A DNA stretch of 64,000 nt from Confluentibacter sediminis (GTDB taxonomy: Bacteria; Bacteroidota; Bacteroidia; Flavobacteriales; Flavobacteriaceae), in contig NZ_QKPO01000011.1 of the NCBI RefSeq assembly GCF_003258355.1, forward strand, positions 124,001-188,000, in the 5' to 3' direction. Shown here piece after piece: positions 17,238-26,584 of this stretch (position 1 is its first letter; every line of letters begins with the position of its first letter). Under the pieces are notes generated by a model. The model was not told where the DNA came from. It made no database searches and saw only the letters and a program-made list of their open reading frames with translations. Position numbers and translations under genes: made by a program.

Positions 17238-17879
17238 TTTTTCACCAAAAGCCAAATCGCCAGCATCACCAAGTCCAGGAATAATATAGCCTTTGTCATT
17301 TAGTTTGTCGTCAATAGCAGCAATCCATAAATAAGTAGCATCGTCAAAATGTTTCGTTACATATTCAACACCTTCTTTAGCTCCAATAATACTAATTAAA
17401 TGAATCTCTTTTGGTTTTCCAAAGGGTTTTAAGGCTTCAAAAGTTGCTACCATAGATTGTCCTGTAGCTAGCATGGGATCTGCCAAAATAAGGGTTTTGT
17501 TTTCTAGGTTGGGGCAGGCTAGATATTCCACAATAATTTCAAAACCGTCAGGGTTGTGATGCCTGTAAGCAGAAATAAAAGCATTCTCGGCAGTATCAAA
17601 ATAATTAAGCAAGCCATTATGTAATGGAATCCCAGCTCTCAAAATAGAGCACAGAACAATGTCATTATGGATTAAACTAATGTCACAATTACCCAAAGGT
17701 GTTTCAATAATTGAAGGCTTGTAGTTTAAAACTTTACTCATTTCATAACCTAAAACCTCACCAATTCGCTCAATATTTCGTCTAAAACGCATGCTGTCTT
17801 TTTGAACATGAATATTTCTAATTTCAGATAAAAAAGTATTTAATACAGAGTTTTGTAGAGACAGGTTATGAATATGCAT
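17226..17879 (-). CDS. upp: Uracil phosphoribosyltransferase
   Basis: The 217-residue protein has the type I PRTase features: FRRNIERIGEVLGYEMSKVL near residue 35, ILRAGIPLHNGLLNYF, and the PRPP-binding loop LADPMLATGQSMVATFEAL near residue 130. The C-terminal YIIPGLGDAGDLAFG is the uracil-binding hood of UPRTase. It salvages uracil to UMP using PRPP. It converges on the DUF6427 gene with a 12-base overlap, a conserved tight arrangement. An unusually long N-terminal leader (MHIHNLSLQNSVLNTFLSEI) is normal for flavobacterial UPRTases. Confidence 0.94.
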   Translation of the reverse strand: MHIHNLSLQNSVLNTFLSEIRNIHVQKDSMRFRRNIERIGEVLGYEMSKVLNYKPSIIETPLGNCDISLIHNDIVLCSILRAGIPLHNGLLNYFDTAENAFISAYRHHNPDGFEIIVEYLACPNLENKTLILADPMLATGQSMVATFEALKPFGKPKEIHLISIIGAKEGVEYVTKHFDDATYLWIAAIDDKLNDKGYIIPGLGDAGDLAFGEKLQK

Positions 17880-18045
17880 GGTTTTCTATCTTTCATTTTT
17901 TGAATCATAAATTTAATTATTTAAACTTATATTTACGGGTATCATATCAATTTAAATAAAAACGGAAACCGTGGATCTACAGAAATTGAAAAGGATATTA
18001 TTTAGGTTTAAATTTTGTAGGTTTGCACTTTAAAATAAATACATC

Positions 18046-18651
18046 ATGTTTACTAGTACAGCGAATAAAATATTTCAAGACGTTATTGAAAAATACCATG
18101 TTATTAATAGTGTAGAGCAGCCGTTTGAAAATGCCTATTCAAAAAGCGATTTAATAGAACATTTATTATATAGAAAATGTTGGATTGATACGGTTCAATG
18201 GCATTATGAAGATATCATTCGCGATCCGCAAATTGATCCAGTAGCTGCTTTAACATTAAAGCGTAAAATTGACGCTTCAAATCAAGACAGAACCGATATG
18301 GTGGAGTACATTGATAGTTATTTTTTAGAAAAATACAAGCATGTTACCCCAAAAGCAAACGCAACAATCAATACCGAAAGTCCGGCCTGGGGCATCGATA
18401 GATTATCTATTTTAGCGTTAAAAATCTATCACATGAATGAAGAAGCCACTCGTACAGATGCTTCTGAAGGACACAAAGCAGCTTGTAAGGTAAAACTAGA
18501 GGTATTGTTAGAGCAACGTGTAGATTTGTCTACAGCTATCGATACCTTGCTGTATGATATAGAAAATGGCGAAAAGTACATGAAAGTTTACAAGCAAATG
18601 AAAATGTACAATGATGATGAGCTAAACCCTGTATTAAGAGGGCAAAAATAA
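18046..18651 (+). CDS. DUF4254 protein
   Basis: This 201-residue soluble protein begins MFTSTANKIFQDVIEKYHV and contains LLYRKCWIDTVQWHYEDIIR and PAWGIDRLSILALKIYHM, which I recognise as the DUF4254 family. It is nearly all helical with no membrane segment. The biochemical role is unknown; in related genomes it sits directly before a family 9 glycosyltransferase as it does here (45 bases away), which suggests a role in envelope glycan assembly. A TAGGTTTG box at 18018-18025 is a likely -7 element, with no good -33 partner at the usual distance. Confidence 0.8.
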   Translation: MFTSTANKIFQDVIEKYHVINSVEQPFENAYSKSDLIEHLLYRKCWIDTVQWHYEDIIRDPQIDPVAALTLKRKIDASNQDRTDMVEYIDSYFLEKYKHVTPKANATINTESPAWGIDRLSILALKIYHMNEEATRTDASEGHKAACKVKLEVLLEQRVDLSTAIDTLLYDIENGEKYMKVYKQMKMYNDDELNPVLRGQK

Positions 18652-18661
18652 TTTAGCATCT

Positions 18662-18677
18662 CTGCAAAGGCAGGAAT
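18662..18677. repeat. Short REP-like palindrome between DUF4254 and GT9 genes
   Basis: CTGCaaagGCAG followed by GAAT matches the core of the palindromic repeats elsewhere in the window. It lies in the 45-base gap between two co-directional genes. Confidence 0.45.
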
Positions 18678-18696
18678 TTCACTTTTATAAATTCAA

Positions 18697-19713
18697 ATGT
18701 CCAATTCAAAGCACATATTGGTTATTCGTCTTTCAGCTATGGGCGATGTGGCCATGATGGTGCCAGTTTTACGTGCATTGACAGAACAAAATCCGCAACT
18801 TAAAATCACTATTTTAACACGCGCTTTTTTCATGCCTTTTTTTAGGGAGTTGCCAAACGTCTCTATATTTCCTGCTGAGGTTAAAGGGAAACATAAAGGC
18901 ATTTTAGGGCTTTTTAAACTTTCAAAGGAACTAAAAGCAATAGGATTTGATGCTGTAGCCGATTTGCATAATGTATTACGTAGCAATGTATTAAAGTTTT
19001 CTTTCTTCGGAAAACCCGTTGTTCAAATAGATAAAGGCAGAGCAGAGAAAAAAGCATTGGTTTCTGGTGAAATATTTCAGCAATTAAAAACAACCCATGA
19101 GCGCTATGCAGAGGTTTTTAAAACACTAGGATTTACTTTAGATTTAAAGAATCCTTCATTTCCAAAGCCTAAAAAATTAAGTTCGAAAGTTTCAGAAATA
19201 TTAGGAAACAAAACAACAAAATGGATTGGAATAGCACCTTTTGCAGCCCACGAAAGTAAAATGTATCCTTTAGATTTAATGAAACAAGTGATTAATTCGC
19301 TTTCAAAAGCGTATAAAATTATTTTGTTTGGCGGTGGAGAAAAAGAATCAAGTATTTTAAACCATTTTGAATACGAATTTGAAAATGTTATAAATATTTC
19401 AGGAAAGTTGACGCTTGATGAAGAATTAGATATTATTTCAAATCTAGATGTCATGCTTTCCATGGATTCTGGAAATGCGCATTTGGCGGCTATGTTGGGT
19501 GTAAAAGTGGTGACTATTTGGGGCGTTACACATCCATTTGCTGGGTTCGCACCCTTTAACCAACCCGAAGATCATGTATTGTTAGCAGATAAAAATCAAT
19601 TCCCTAAAATTCCAACCTCCATTTACGGAAACACATACCCGAAAGGTTATGAAAATGCAGCGGGAAGTATTTCACCAAAAATGATTGTAAACAAGATTAT
19701 TTCAGTTCTCTAA
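18697..19713 (+). CDS. Glycosyltransferase family 9 (heptosyltransferase-like)
   Basis: The 338-residue protein opens with HILVIRLSAMGDVAMMVPVL, the acceptor-side GD motif of ADP-heptose:LPS heptosyltransferases, and later has WIGIAPFAAHESKMYP and SMDSGNAHLAAMLGVKVVTIWG, the donor-site motif of GT9. It probably adds a heptose or similar sugar to the lipid A core at the cytoplasmic face. It follows the DUF4254 gene on the same strand. No other core genes are adjacent. Confidence 0.9.
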   Translation: MSNSKHILVIRLSAMGDVAMMVPVLRALTEQNPQLKITILTRAFFMPFFRELPNVSIFPAEVKGKHKGILGLFKLSKELKAIGFDAVADLHNVLRSNVLKFSFFGKPVVQIDKGRAEKKALVSGEIFQQLKTTHERYAEVFKTLGFTLDLKNPSFPKPKKLSSKVSEILGNKTTKWIGIAPFAAHESKMYPLDLMKQVINSLSKAYKIILFGGGEKESSILNHFEYEFENVINISGKLTLDEELDIISNLDVMLSMDSGNAHLAAMLGVKVVTIWGVTHPFAGFAPFNQPEDHVLLADKNQFPKIPTSIYGNTYPKGYENAAGSISPKMIVNKIISVL

Positions 19714-19755
19714 AAATCTAAAAAGCGAAGCGTTCTAAGCATCTAACGTTCTAAA

Positions 19756-20814
19756 TTAAACATCATCATAATCAACAACCAAAGTTGGTGTAGTAGGTTG
19801 GGCTTGACATGTTAGAATGAGGCCTTTTGCAACTTCTTTATCTGTTAAAATGTTATTTTGTCTCATTGTAACTTGTCCTTCTTTTACACGCGCTAAACAA
19901 CTGCTGCAAATACCTCCTTGGCATGAATAGGGTGCATCAATCTCTTCATCTAAAGCAGCTTCTAGAACCGTGTGTTTTTGCGACATTTCAAAAGTGGTCG
20001 TTTCATCATCAACAGTAATAGTGATGGTTGTTTTTTCATTTGATGCGGTAACGTTATCTTCAATATCTACAGGTTTTGCGGCTTTAAAAAGTTCGAAATG
20101 AATACTTTTTTCATCAATACCATTAGAGGTTAAAACATCTTTAACGGTATGAATCATAGCTTCTGGGCCACATAAATAGAAAGCATCAACATCAACATGT
20201 TGATGTTTGTTTTTCATAACATAATTAACAGTGCTTTTTTCGATACGTCCAAAAATGGAGTTTTCATCTTCTTGTTGGCTAAACACAAATTGGATGGAAA
20301 ACCTATCTTTATATTGGTGCTGAAGCTCTAAAAGTTCATTTAAAAACATGGTGTCTTCAGTCGTTTTATTACCATAAACAAGAATCACTTTACTATGTAT
20401 TTCTTCTTCCAAAGCACATTTTATAATACTTAAAACAGGTGTAATACCACTACCAGCAGCAAAAGCGGCAATGTTTTTAGTTTTTTTGTCATTCGGCTCA
20501 AACACAAAACGCCCTTTAGGTGGAGCAACATCTAAAACATCTCCAACTTTTAATTGATTATTGGCATAAGAAGAAAATGTACCATCCTTCACTTCTTTCA
20601 CGGCTACTTTAAGCTCATTGCTTTTTGGTGAGGAGCAAATAGAATAATCGCGTCTTAATTCGTTGCCATTTATATCTTTTTTTAAAGTAATATATTGGCC
20701 GGCTTTGAATAGAAAAGACGATTTTAAATTTTCGGGAATATCAAAAACAATGCTGATAGCTTTGTTAGCTTCCTTGTTAATTTTTTTTACTGAGAGTTTA
20801 TGAAATGATGACAT
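19756..20814 (-). CDS. PaaE-like 2Fe-2S flavodoxin/ferredoxin reductase
   Basis: This 352-residue protein fuses a flavin reductase to a plant-type ferredoxin. The FAD site is RRDYSIC (residues 54-60), the pyridine-nucleotide region is FAAGSGITPVLSIIKCAL and AFYLCGPEAMIHTV, and the C-terminal ferredoxin domain has SCQGGICSSCLAR plus LTCQAQP for the 2Fe-2S cluster. The same order occurs in PaaE, the reductase of phenylacetyl-CoA epoxidase, but no paaABCD genes are nearby, so it may serve another oxygenase or desaturase. It is monocistronic; a TATTTTTG box lies just upstream on the minus strand. A 20-bp perfect palindrome (20188-20207) lies within it. Confidence 0.85.
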   Translation of the reverse strand: MSSFHKLSVKKINKEANKAISIVFDIPENLKSSFLFKAGQYITLKKDINGNELRRDYSICSSPKSNELKVAVKEVKDGTFSSYANNQLKVGDVLDVAPPKGRFVFEPNDKKTKNIAAFAAGSGITPVLSIIKCALEEEIHSKVILVYGNKTTEDTMFLNELLELQHQYKDRFSIQFVFSQQEDENSIFGRIEKSTVNYVMKNKHQHVDVDAFYLCGPEAMIHTVKDVLTSNGIDEKSIHFELFKAAKPVDIEDNVTASNEKTTITITVDDETTTFEMSQKHTVLEAALDEEIDAPYSCQGGICSSCLARVKEGQVTMRQNNILTDKEVAKGLILTCQAQPTTPTLVVDYDDV

Positions 20815-20951
20815 TTAATATGTTTTATGCAAAAATAGCGAAGTAGATTTGTAAATTTAAATTTTGATTGTAACAATTACTTCAAAATTTTCACTAATTA
20901 AGAGAAATCTATTTTATAAACGAAATCACTAACCATTTAAAACCTAAAACC

Positions 20952-21353
20952 ATGAAAAAAGTATTGCTAGTATTATTCTTAATTTCAACTGTTGTAACCC
21001 AAGCACAGGAGAATTCAGAATTTAAAAAGGAAACCATTGAGTTTATTAAACTAACAGGTTCTGGAGCTGCCTTTGATAACGCTATTGCTCAAATTGGTAC
21101 TATGGTCTCTGAAGCGAATAAAGGGGCTTACCAAAAAGATGCAAATGCCACTTTAGATGGGCTTTACGATAAATTAGCCGATTTGTATATGGAAGAGTTT
21201 ACTCAAGCCGAAATAAAAGAGTTGGTAGCTTTTTATAACACTGATTTAGGCAAAAAACTTGCCGAAAAACAATTAAGTTTAACCCAAAAAGGCATGATGC
21301 TTGGGCAATCTTGGGGCATGGAATTACAAGGAATTGCACAAAAATATAACTAA
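20952..21353 (+). CDS. DUF2059 secreted protein
   Basis: The 133-residue protein has a signal peptide (KKVLLVLFLISTVVTQAQ) and a helical body with YMEEFTQAEIKELVAFYNTD and GKKLAEKQLSLTQKGM, matching DUF2059. This periplasmic family has unknown function. The gene is 8 bases before the DUF5687 permease gene and probably shares its transcript. Confidence 0.8.
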   Translation: MKKVLLVLFLISTVVTQAQENSEFKKETIEFIKLTGSGAAFDNAIAQIGTMVSEANKGAYQKDANATLDGLYDKLADLYMEEFTQAEIKELVAFYNTDLGKKLAEKQLSLTQKGMMLGQSWGMELQGIAQKYN

Positions 21354-21361
21354 ATAGACTT

Positions 21362-22840
21362 ATGGTAAAGCGTTTTTTAAGTTTAGAGTGGAAATCCTTT
21401 TTAAGGTCTGCAAGTTTTGGTAAAGGACTTGCTATAAAAATTTTAATGGGATTTTTAGCACTCTATTTTATGGCGATTTTTTTAAGCATGGGCGTTTTTT
21501 TATATCCGGGACTTAAAAAAGCATTTCCCAATGCAGACCCATTATTAATTGTAAATAATTTTCTTTTTTATTGGATTCTAGTAGATTTGATTTTTAGGTT
21601 TTTCTTTCAAAAACTGCCAGTATTGGTGGTAAAGCCACTTTTAATAGTGCCCATAAAAAAATCAAAAATTGTTAATTATGTTTTAGGTAAATCTACACTA
21701 TCGTTTTTTAACTTTTTACCGCTTTTTGCAATTATTCCTTTTGGTGTTACACTTATTGTTGAAGATTATCCCACAACTTCAGTATTAATTTGGATGATAG
21801 CATTAGTGTTAATCACATTAATAATTAATTTCTTAAATTTTATTATTGAAAGTTTTTCGTCAAAGAAAGAGTTCTCATTTTTACCTATTATAGCTTTAAC
21901 AGGTGGTTTGTTTGCCCTTAATCATTTTAATATTATAGCTTTTAACGAGCTGTTTTCTAAAGGTTTTAATGCCATTTATGAAACTCCAATTTTTATTGTA
22001 GTTCCGGTGTTAATTCTAATAGGGCTATATCTCTTTAATTTTAAGTTATTAAAAGAAAAGCTGTTTTTAGATAGTGGTTTAAAAGAAAAGATAAAAGAAG
22101 TACAAACATCAAATTTAGAATGGACAAAGAATTTTGGAGATATTGCTCCATTCATGCAATTGGATTTGAAATTAATTTGGCGTAATAAGCGTACTAAATC
22201 TTCTGTTTTTTTGGTTGCCATAGGGTTGTTATATGGCCTGTTTTTTTACCCGCAACCAACATACCAAAACTTACCGTGGTTTTTTGTTTTTATTGGTGTT
22301 TTTTCAACGGGAATTTTTTTAATCAACTTTGGTCAATTTATACCTGCTTGGGATAGTGCTTATTATAAATTATTAATGAGTCAGAATATTAAGTATCAAC
22401 AATACTTGCAATCTAAATTCACTTTAATGGCATTAAGCGTTGTAATCCTATTTGTGCTTGGTATCCCATATGTGTTTTTTGGTTGGAAAATTTTATTGGC
22501 ACATTTTGTGGCAGCCATTTATAATATTGGCGTTAATACACATGTAATTCTATATGGAGGCTCTTACAATAGAAAAAAAATAGAATTAAGTCAGAAAGCG
22601 GCCTTTAATTATCAAGGTACTGGTGCTGTGCAGTGGCTTATAGGCATTCCGTTGCTAATTTTACCTATGGGAATATTTGCTTTATTCTATTTTCTTGTTG
22701 GTTTTGAATTGGCATGTTTAGTATTGGCAATAATGGGAATAGTTGGTATTGTTTTTCATCAAAAACTAATGAGATTAATCACAAGAAAATATTTAGAATC
22801 AAAGTATAAAATGATTAGTGCGTTTAATCAAAATGATTAA
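21362..22840 (+). CDS. DUF5687 ABC-type exporter permease
   Basis: This 492-residue protein has about 10-12 predicted membrane segments and no extracellular domain. The N-terminus VKRFLSLEWKSFLRSASFGKGLAIKIL and the middle LDLKLIWRNKRTKS are typical of Bacteroidota DUF5687 permeases, which pair with an ABC ATPase. The ATPase follows at 23204, after an unusually long AT-rich gap. Its substrate is unknown. It probably forms a two-gene exporter with the ATPase, in the same direction. Confidence 0.8.
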   Translation: MVKRFLSLEWKSFLRSASFGKGLAIKILMGFLALYFMAIFLSMGVFLYPGLKKAFPNADPLLIVNNFLFYWILVDLIFRFFFQKLPVLVVKPLLIVPIKKSKIVNYVLGKSTLSFFNFLPLFAIIPFGVTLIVEDYPTTSVLIWMIALVLITLIINFLNFIIESFSSKKEFSFLPIIALTGGLFALNHFNIIAFNELFSKGFNAIYETPIFIVVPVLILIGLYLFNFKLLKEKLFLDSGLKEKIKEVQTSNLEWTKNFGDIAPFMQLDLKLIWRNKRTKSSVFLVAIGLLYGLFFYPQPTYQNLPWFFVFIGVFSTGIFLINFGQFIPAWDSAYYKLLMSQNIKYQQYLQSKFTLMALSVVILFVLGIPYVFFGWKILLAHFVAAIYNIGVNTHVILYGGSYNRKKIELSQKAAFNYQGTGAVQWLIGIPLLILPMGIFALFYFLVGFELACLVLAIMGIVGIVFHQKLMRLITRKYLESKYKMISAFNQND

Positions 22841-23203
22841 AAACAATTAAGGTATTTACCATAAATAAATTCTAATCATTTTATGTTTTTTTAAAATTAA
22901 AAACATAAAATATGATATGCTATTTGCATAAAAAAATAGGACTTAAAAAATGAAATTTTTAGTTTTTTTTAAAACCATTTTTTTTTAGTTTAATTTCAAA
23001 ATTATAAAACTGCTAAAACTATTGTTTTTACTATAGAAATAGCAATAATTTTAGTGTCAAAAAAAAATAAAAATCAATTTTTAAAAAAAGTTGTTTTTTT
23101 GAAATTGAAGCGTAAAAATATTTTTAATTTTTTGAAATTAAAAAACGTTTAAAACTCATTTTTTCAAATAAAAAATAATTACCAAAAATTAAAAAATTAC
23201 AAT
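22841..23203. other. Very AT-rich 363-bp gap between ABC permease and ATPase
   Basis: No gene can be supported. The gap is rich in A- and T-runs and stands out from surrounding coding DNA. It holds a perfect 13-bp inverted repeat (22878-22890 and 22899-22911) with an 8-base loop. No strong promoter box was found, though one should exist here if the ATPase is transcribed separately. Confidence 0.6.
22878..22911. repeat. 13-bp AT-rich inverted repeat after the permease gene
   Basis: ATTTTATGTTTTT pairs perfectly with AAAAACATAAAAT around the 8-base loop 22891-22898. It starts 37 bases after the permease stop, so could act as a weak terminator or a 3'-end stabilising hairpin. It has no clean T-run. 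Confidence 0.55.
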
Positions 23204-23899
23204 ATGATAATAACATCAAATCTTTCAAAAAAATATAATAATAGTTTGGTTTTAAATATTGAATCTTTAGAGATTCCTAAAGGCCAAAGTTTTGGTTTAG
23301 TCGGCAACAACGGGGCAGGTAAAACCACCTATTTTAGTTTGCTTTTAGATTTAATACAACCAACCACAGGCTTTATAAAAACAAATAATATTCAAGTTAA
23401 TGAAAGCGAAGATTGGAAGCCTTTTACATCAGCCTTTATTGACGAAAGTTTTTTAATCGGCTATTTAACTGCCGAAGAATATTTTTATTTTATTGGTGAA
23501 CTTCGTAACCAAAATAAAGCCGATGTTAATGCTTTGTTATCTCAATTTGAGGATTTTTTCCATGGTGAAATTTTAAATCAGAAAAAATACTTGCGTGATT
23601 TAAGTAAGGGAAACCAAAAGAAAGTAGGGATAGTAGCAGCCTTAATAGGAAATCCAGACGTTATTATTTTAGATGAGCCTTTTGCGAATTTAGATCCTAC
23701 AACCCAAATAAGACTTAAAGGTATTATTAAGGATTTAGCAGAAAAAAAAGGGGTCACAGTCTTAATTTCCAGTCACGATTTAATGCATGTTACAGACGTT
23801 TGCGAACGTATTGTTGTGCTTGAAAAAGGACACATAATAAAAGATTTGGAGACAAACGAAGCTACGTTAAAAGAATTAGAGGCACATTTTGCTGGTTAA
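23204..23899 (+). CDS. ABC transporter ATP-binding protein (partner of DUF5687 permease)
   Basis: The 231-residue ATPase has Walker A GNNGAGKTTYFSLLLD near residue 35, a signature motif as LRDLSKGNQKKVGIVAAL, Walker B VIILDEPFANLDPTTQ and a switch His in VLISSHDLMHVTD. It is a type 2 exporter-style single-domain ATPase that would drive the permease encoded just upstream. Substrate unknown. The gap of 363 bases is long for an operon and could hold its own promoter. Confidence 0.9.
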   Translation: MIITSNLSKKYNNSLVLNIESLEIPKGQSFGLVGNNGAGKTTYFSLLLDLIQPTTGFIKTNNIQVNESEDWKPFTSAFIDESFLIGYLTAEEYFYFIGELRNQNKADVNALLSQFEDFFHGEILNQKKYLRDLSKGNQKKVGIVAALIGNPDVIILDEPFANLDPTTQIRLKGIIKDLAEKKGVTVLISSHDLMHVTDVCERIVVLEKGHIIKDLETNEATLKELEAHFAG

Positions 23900-23997
23900 C
23901 AAGTTATCTAAAAGTGCTTTAATTTTAGAAGTTAATCAAAAAAGATGTTTATTTTTACCCAGAAACATACTATAAACACTAGTTTGTAGTTATTTAT

Positions 23998-26574
23998 ATG
24001 ACTAACAATAGGGGATTGAAAACATTTTTTAAAGGGATACTAATTCTCGGCTGTTCTATTTTTGTTGTAACAAGTTGTTCAAGAAAAAAAGACAAATTTA
24101 TTAGCCGTAATTTTCATGCTGTAACAGCAGAATACAACACGCTTTATAATGGTTATAATGCTTTAGAAGAAGGCAGAACCCGTCTTAACGAAAGTTATTT
24201 TGATAATTATTGGGACATTCTTCCCATAGAGCGCATGGAAGTTTTTGAAGACGTTGTGCTTCCTGGGCAATCTAAGAACGAAAGTTTTGGAAGAGCGGAA
24301 GAGAAGGCTGTCAAAGCGGTTCAAACCCATGGAATGAACATTGATGGCAAAGAGAAAAACCCTCAAATTGATGAAGCTTATTTGTTATTAGGAAAAGCTA
24401 GATATTTTGATCAGCGTTTTGTGCCAGCATTAGAAGCTTTCAATTATATCCTTTACAAATATCCAGCAAGTGATAAAATAAATCAAGCAAAAATTTGGAG
24501 AGAGAAAGCCAACATCCGTTTAGAAAATGATGAGCTTGCCATAAAAAACCTAAAACGTCTATTAGAGCAAGAAGTTTTAGAAAATCAGGACTTAGCAGAC
24601 GCCACTTCCATTTTAGCTCAGGCTTATATTAATACAAAATCGGTTGATAGCGCTATCACAGAATTAGGAATTGCGGCCAATGCTACTAAAAAAAGCGATG
24701 AGAGAGGTCGCTATCGGTTTATACAAGGACAGTTATACAATGCTTTAGGTCTTAAAGATAGTGCGGTTTATGCTTTTGATAAGGTGATAGAGTTAAACCG
24801 AAAAATCCCCCGCATTTATTTGATAAGTGCTGAAATAGAAAAAATTAAAAACTTCGATTACGAGAAAGGCGATAAAGTTGAGTTATTGGAATTCCTCACA
24901 AAACTTGAAGAAAATAGAGAAAATAGACCGTTCCTTGATAAAATATATCACCAAATAGCAGAGTTTTATCGCAAAACCAATGCTGAAGTTTTAGCTAAAA
25001 CCTATTATAATAAATCTTTGCGTACAAATTCCGAAGATCAAATATTAATGGCTCGTAATTATGAAATTCTTGGCGACATGAATTTTGATAAATCACTTTA
25101 CAGAGATGCCGGCGAATATTATGATAGCACTATGGGCAAATTGGCTCAAGACTCTAAAGAATATAGAACCATTAAGCGAAAAAGAGATAATCTGGAAGAT
25201 GTTATTTATTATGAAAGTATTGCCCAAACCAATGATAGTATTTTAAATCTTGTTAATTTACCAGAGGCAGATAGATTGGTTTATTTTGAAACTTTTGTAG
25301 AAAAACTTAAAATTCAATCAGAAAAGCAAAAAGAAAACGAGGATGCTTTAGAACGAAATAACGGTTTAATAACTCTAAATACTAATAGTAGTAATAACGC
25401 TCCATCAAGAGTGGGAAGCACACCGGCCCAAGCTGCCTCTTTTTATTTTTATAATCCAACAACAGTTGCTTATGGCAAAAACGAGTTTATTAAAATTTGG
25501 GGAGACAGAGCTTTAGAAGATGATTGGAGATGGTCTACTAAAAATGTATCAAATTCAAATACAGATGTTGTAGCTAAAGATGTTATCGCTTCGGCTACCG
25601 AAAACGAGGTATTCGATCCTCAATTTTATATGTCTAAAATTCCTTCCGAAGAAAAAGACATTGATAGTATTTCTAGAGAACGTAATTATGCATATTATCA
25701 ATTAGGATTGATTTACAAAGAAAAATTCAAGGAATACGAATTGTCCAAAAGAAGATTTGAAAATTTACTAAAAAGTAATCCAGAAGACCGATTGATATTG
25801 CCATCAAAATATAACCTGTATAAAATTTACGAGCTTTTAGGCGAAAATGATGAAGCTAATATTGCAAAAAATGATATCATTTCAAATTATCCAGAATCTA
25901 GATATGCTACCATTTTAAGTAATCCAGAATTGGCTTCTGCCAAAGATGAAAATAGTCCGGAAAGTTTGTATGAAGCCCTTTATGAGAAACTTGACAATCA
26001 AGATTATGATGAGGTCATATCTAAAGCAGAAGAATACATCAATATTTTTGATGGAGAACCCATAGTACCCAAACTCGAACTATTAAAAGCGACAGCTTCC
26101 GGGCGTTTGTATGGCTATGATGCGTATGCTAAAGCTATAAATTATGTGGCCATTACCTATGCTAACACAGCCGAAGGCAAACAGGCTCAAGATATAGAAG
26201 GGCAGGTATTGCCTAAAATTGTAAATAAAGATTTTCAACCAGATAGTGTTGCAAATAATTTTAAAGTGGTTTTTAGCTTTGATAATTCAAAAAAAGAACA
26301 TATAAATAACTTTAAAACTACTTTAGATACCATATTAAGTAAAATAAAATATTATAAGTTAAGTTCATCAAAAGATGTTTATAATAAAGATACCACTTTT
26401 GTGATTGTTCATGGTTTTAAAAATGAACAAGTAGCAAAAACCTTTGATCAATTATTAACTAAAGAAGATAAGAAAAAAATAAAAGAACCATACTTTGCAA
26501 TCTCATCTGCAAACTATCAAACCATACAAATTCATAAGAATTTAGATATGTATTTAAACAGGGCTAATAAATAA
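23998..26574 (+). CDS. sprE: Gliding motility/type IX secretion lipoprotein SprE (PorW)
   Basis: The 858-residue protein is a lipoprotein (FVVTSCSRKKDKF, Cys near residue 27) with a long array of tetratricopeptide repeats: YLLLGKARYFDQRFVPALEA, AQAYINTKSVDSAI, YQLGLIYKEKFKEYELSKRR, YKIYELLGENDEANIAKN. The conserved first segment FHAVTAEYNTLYNGYNAL followed by ALEEGRTRLNESYFDNYW identifies the SprE/PorW family. In Flavobacterium and Porphyromonas this periplasmic lipoprotein is needed for gliding and for type IX secretion, probably linking the outer and inner membrane parts. Its C-terminal domain (VVFSFDNSKKEHINNFKTTL) is separate from the repeats. It is followed by the bactofilin gene 10 bases later. 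This strongly supports a gliding, T9SS-bearing host. Confidence 0.92.
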   Translation: MTNNRGLKTFFKGILILGCSIFVVTSCSRKKDKFISRNFHAVTAEYNTLYNGYNALEEGRTRLNESYFDNYWDILPIERMEVFEDVVLPGQSKNESFGRAEEKAVKAVQTHGMNIDGKEKNPQIDEAYLLLGKARYFDQRFVPALEAFNYILYKYPASDKINQAKIWREKANIRLENDELAIKNLKRLLEQEVLENQDLADATSILAQAYINTKSVDSAITELGIAANATKKSDERGRYRFIQGQLYNALGLKDSAVYAFDKVIELNRKIPRIYLISAEIEKIKNFDYEKGDKVELLEFLTKLEENRENRPFLDKIYHQIAEFYRKTNAEVLAKTYYNKSLRTNSEDQILMARNYEILGDMNFDKSLYRDAGEYYDSTMGKLAQDSKEYRTIKRKRDNLEDVIYYESIAQTNDSILNLVNLPEADRLVYFETFVEKLKIQSEKQKENEDALERNNGLITLNTNSSNNAPSRVGSTPAQAASFYFYNPTTVAYGKNEFIKIWGDRALEDDWRWSTKNVSNSNTDVVAKDVIASATENEVFDPQFYMSKIPSEEKDIDSISRERNYAYYQLGLIYKEKFKEYELSKRRFENLLKSNPEDRLILPSKYNLYKIYELLGENDEANIAKNDIISNYPESRYATILSNPELASAKDENSPESLYEALYEKLDNQDYDEVISKAEEYINIFDGEPIVPKLELLKATASGRLYGYDAYAKAINYVAITYANTAEGKQAQDIEGQVLPKIVNKDFQPDSVANNFKVVFSFDNSKKEHINNFKTTLDTILSKIKYYKLSSSKDVYNKDTTFVIVHGFKNEQVAKTFDQLLTKEDKKKIKEPYFAISSANYQTIQIHKNLDMYLNRANK

Positions 26575-26584
26575 ACAATATAAT

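Noticed and set aside
19756-20814. A phenylacetate degradation locus around the PaaE-like gene
   Set aside because: No paaABCD, paaK or ring-opening genes are nearby, so pathway membership cannot be claimed.
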